Positions 61,800 to 64,000 of a DNA stretch of 64,000 nt are shown piece after piece (the stretch's first letter is position 1; the number at the start of each line of letters is the position of its first letter). Under the pieces are notes generated by a model. It was not told where the DNA came from. It made no database searches and saw only the letters and a program-made list of their open reading frames with translations. Position numbers and translations under genes: made by a program. The DNA comes from Phylloscopus collybita (Eukaryota > Chordata > Aves > Passeriformes > Phylloscopidae): contig JAJNNQ010000009.1 in NCBI GenBank assembly GCA_027886175.1, positions 7,608,501 to 7,672,500 of the forward strand. Reading direction: 5' to 3'.

Positions 61800-64000
61800 T
61801 GCTGGACAGATAGTATGCTTTGGGACAGTGAAGGATACTGGGAATGATAACCACAGTGAGAGGTTCACAGTTACTTGGTTGCAGGGTAAAATCCGCTGTG
61901 CTGATGCCCAGACGGGCAGGGATGCACCACACGAGGGAGCCGCAGGCACGGAGGATTGTACCCAGGGTGCTGAGACGGAGCACCAGCTCGCGTTTGGCTC
62001 CTCCATGAAATGGACATTTAAATAATCTCTCACTTAAATTCGAAAGCTGGCCGGCAGAATTCCCTATATGCCTTTTCGTTTTGTATTCTCCTTAAAAAAC
62101 CCCCATATTTCTGCCTGTTTTACTAAATAGGCAAGAGCAAATGTTGGGTTCCAGTATAGAAGCTAAAGAATTCGTACCAGGAACTCAGGCCATTTTCCAC
62201 TCTTGCTATTGGATAATGTCCCCTCTTAAAACTTTGAAGGTGTTTGCATTCTCCTATATAATTTAATGTGTTGTTGACTATGTAAAGGTGAGCTAAAATA
62301 TTTTTTAATCCCTGACACAACAAATTAATCTCTAATTATGGTTGCTGAACAGGATAAAGGTTATATGCACCAAGCAAATTAATAATATGTGGAAATATTT
62401 CTTAGAAGATCCTCCAGGTATGAAGATTGAGAATTATTTAATATCTAAATGTGGCCTATTCCTGCAGAGTTTAATTAGTGATAGCAGCATAAGGCAAATG
62501 TAGTAGAATTCTGAACTTGGAGAACATGGTGGCTTCTGAAATACAAAGTAACTGTCCCTCACCCCACCTTTACTAGAGTGATTGTGTGATTGGAAAAATG
62601 CCAAGTTTCTTTTCTGATTCTGCAAAGATAGTTTTACACATTTCAAATGTAGATCTGTGACAGATTCAGGTGGGCTACATGTTCGGTGCTTCCTGACAGT
62701 TCAACTTGTTTACAGCAAGATATAAAGAAATTCTCTCCTGACTCCACAGGAATTAATTGTATTTACTGTTACTATCTACTTGAATCATATAGCAATTAAA
62801 TCCAATTAATGAGCAATAACAATGGCAGCACAGCTGAACCTTGTACTCTAAAGTAGGTACCCCCCCTCCTTCCATGTTATTACAGCTCCAGATCTGTAGG
62901 AACACAAGAATGGAGAAAATCTTATTCCTTGCCTGCTACCACAAGGAACCATGTCATATAATCCCTTTTGTAAATGTGTGGACCTGTATCTTAAAATGAG
63001 TTAGGTGTTTTGTCTGCAGAATTATATGAAGAGCTGCATTACAGAGAGGTAAATGCAGTGTATAAGATTGCTTCTAGGACAATTCCTGATTAATATACCA
63101 ATTTCTTCTTGTATCAGCACTGTTTTTGCTGCTTTATGTAGCATTTTCTCTTGAGAGCCAGAAGTCATGAGCCATGCAACCCTTCTGATGGATAATAATC
63201 TCTTATAAGGTAGGATTTTGATGACTTTTGAGGTTTTGAGAACTTTTGATGACTAGAAGGTTTTACTAATTTCACTCTTTTGAGTTAATCCATTTTAAGG
63301 GTGAGTGACCAGAATGATACACAGCATTCCAGATGAGACTCTGAACATTGTCTTACATAAATACTTTAAAGGAAATTGTGTTTTCTGGTGGTTGTGAGAT
63401 TTTTTTTTTCTATATAAAATGTCACTTTTAGTAGTTACATTTAGAAATTTCATTTTAAATCATCATCTCTTTAACAAAAGGCTTTATTCCCATCCATGCA
63501 GATTACCTGTGTTCTAGCCCTGGTTTTGCCTAGAGTGAACACAGCAAAGCTGTAGACAAATATAACTTTCATGTATGACAGAACTTTTCTAATGCTTCTT
63601 GACAAGCTGAAAAATCCCCACCTACTCATCGTTTCTTTTTGCTGCTGTTTCTTTTGTGCCTGTAAAGACTGAACGTTTACTTGAAAAAAATAGGTTGAGT
63701 GTTTTTTGTGGGGATTTCATTTTTTGTTTAAGGTAGTCACAGCCTTTTCATCTGTATGGGACAGTTAGCTGCAGGTACAGATACCTGAATGTTTGTGATA
63801 CTCAGACAAATTACAACTTGAAAGACCTGCCTAGAATTAAAATTCTTGGTAGAATTCCTGGTTTTGCAGAACAGAGACAGACACTGCTTCTGTGTCTGTA
63901 TGAGTAGGGAGTTGAGCATAGTAAGTATTCAAGGGGAGCACATGTGGGGTTACCCAAGCTTATCATTTTAACTATGACATTAAAGGAACTCCCTCATGGC
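61800..64000. other. Downstream intergenic, no gene recognised
   Basis: No exon was recognised. A TAAT-rich patch (62750-62835) includes AATTAATTG, CCAATTAATGAG and AACAATGG (a SOX-type site). A phrase at 63308-63345 (GACCAGAATGATACACAGCA) resembles an eroded CR1 core. By synteny with mammals the next gene should be RGS12, but nothing of it is visible here. Confidence 0.4.

Noticed and set aside
63260..63360. Possible eroded CR1 core
   Set aside because: About 20 bases look similar (ACCAGAATGATACACAGCAT) but the flanks are too diverged to support a feature.

Overview
This is vertebrate nuclear DNA, almost certainly avian. Two spliced genes are recognisable, both on the + strand, and most of the rest is non-coding. 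The evidence for a bird is the repeat content: several CR1 LINE copies carrying the CR1 reverse-transcriptase C-terminus or the CR1 3' end. There is no bacterial-type gene organisation, and most open frames in the window are chance or repeat-derived.

Layout: (1) 1-75 is the end of an intron and 76-289 is the terminal coding exon of huntingtin (HTT). A long 3' UTR follows with several candidate polyadenylation signals, reaching about 3.65 kb or about 5.05 kb. (2) 5-41 kb is a 36-kb interval with no recognisable protein gene. It holds CR1 fragments (9.7, 10.9-12.1, 31.3 and 36.3 kb), a possible solo LTR (32.3-32.7 kb), a 32-bp minisatellite (17.9 kb), a perfect 18-bp hairpin (25.6 kb), a poly(C) tract (22.9 kb) and two CpG-rich segments (17.3-17.8 and 33.5-34.2 kb). 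Either CpG-rich segment could be a promoter, for MSANTD1 or for a non-coding RNA. (3) 41.5-61.8 kb is MSANTD1, a Myb/SANT-like (trihelix) DNA-binding protein, in three coding exons (41499-41752, 51603-51887, 60741-60981). Together they encode 259 residues with consistent splice phases. A poly(A) signal lies at 61768. (4) 62-64 kb is non-coding, with TAAT-rich sequence and possibly an old repeat.

The order HTT-MSANTD1 in the same orientation matches my knowledge of the human 4p16.3 locus, where RGS12 follows, so the window looks like conserved synteny. The two proteins are not known to share a pathway. I found no new protein system. The most interesting signals are regulatory or structural: an RFX X-box directly followed by CRE-like sites 0.22 kb upstream of the first MSANTD1 coding exon; a CpG island with three tandem 10-bp units that are E-boxes and, on the - strand, splice-donor consensus sequences; a template-switch-like hairpin at 25.6 kb; and a back-to-back inverted CR1 pair in MSANTD1 intron 1.
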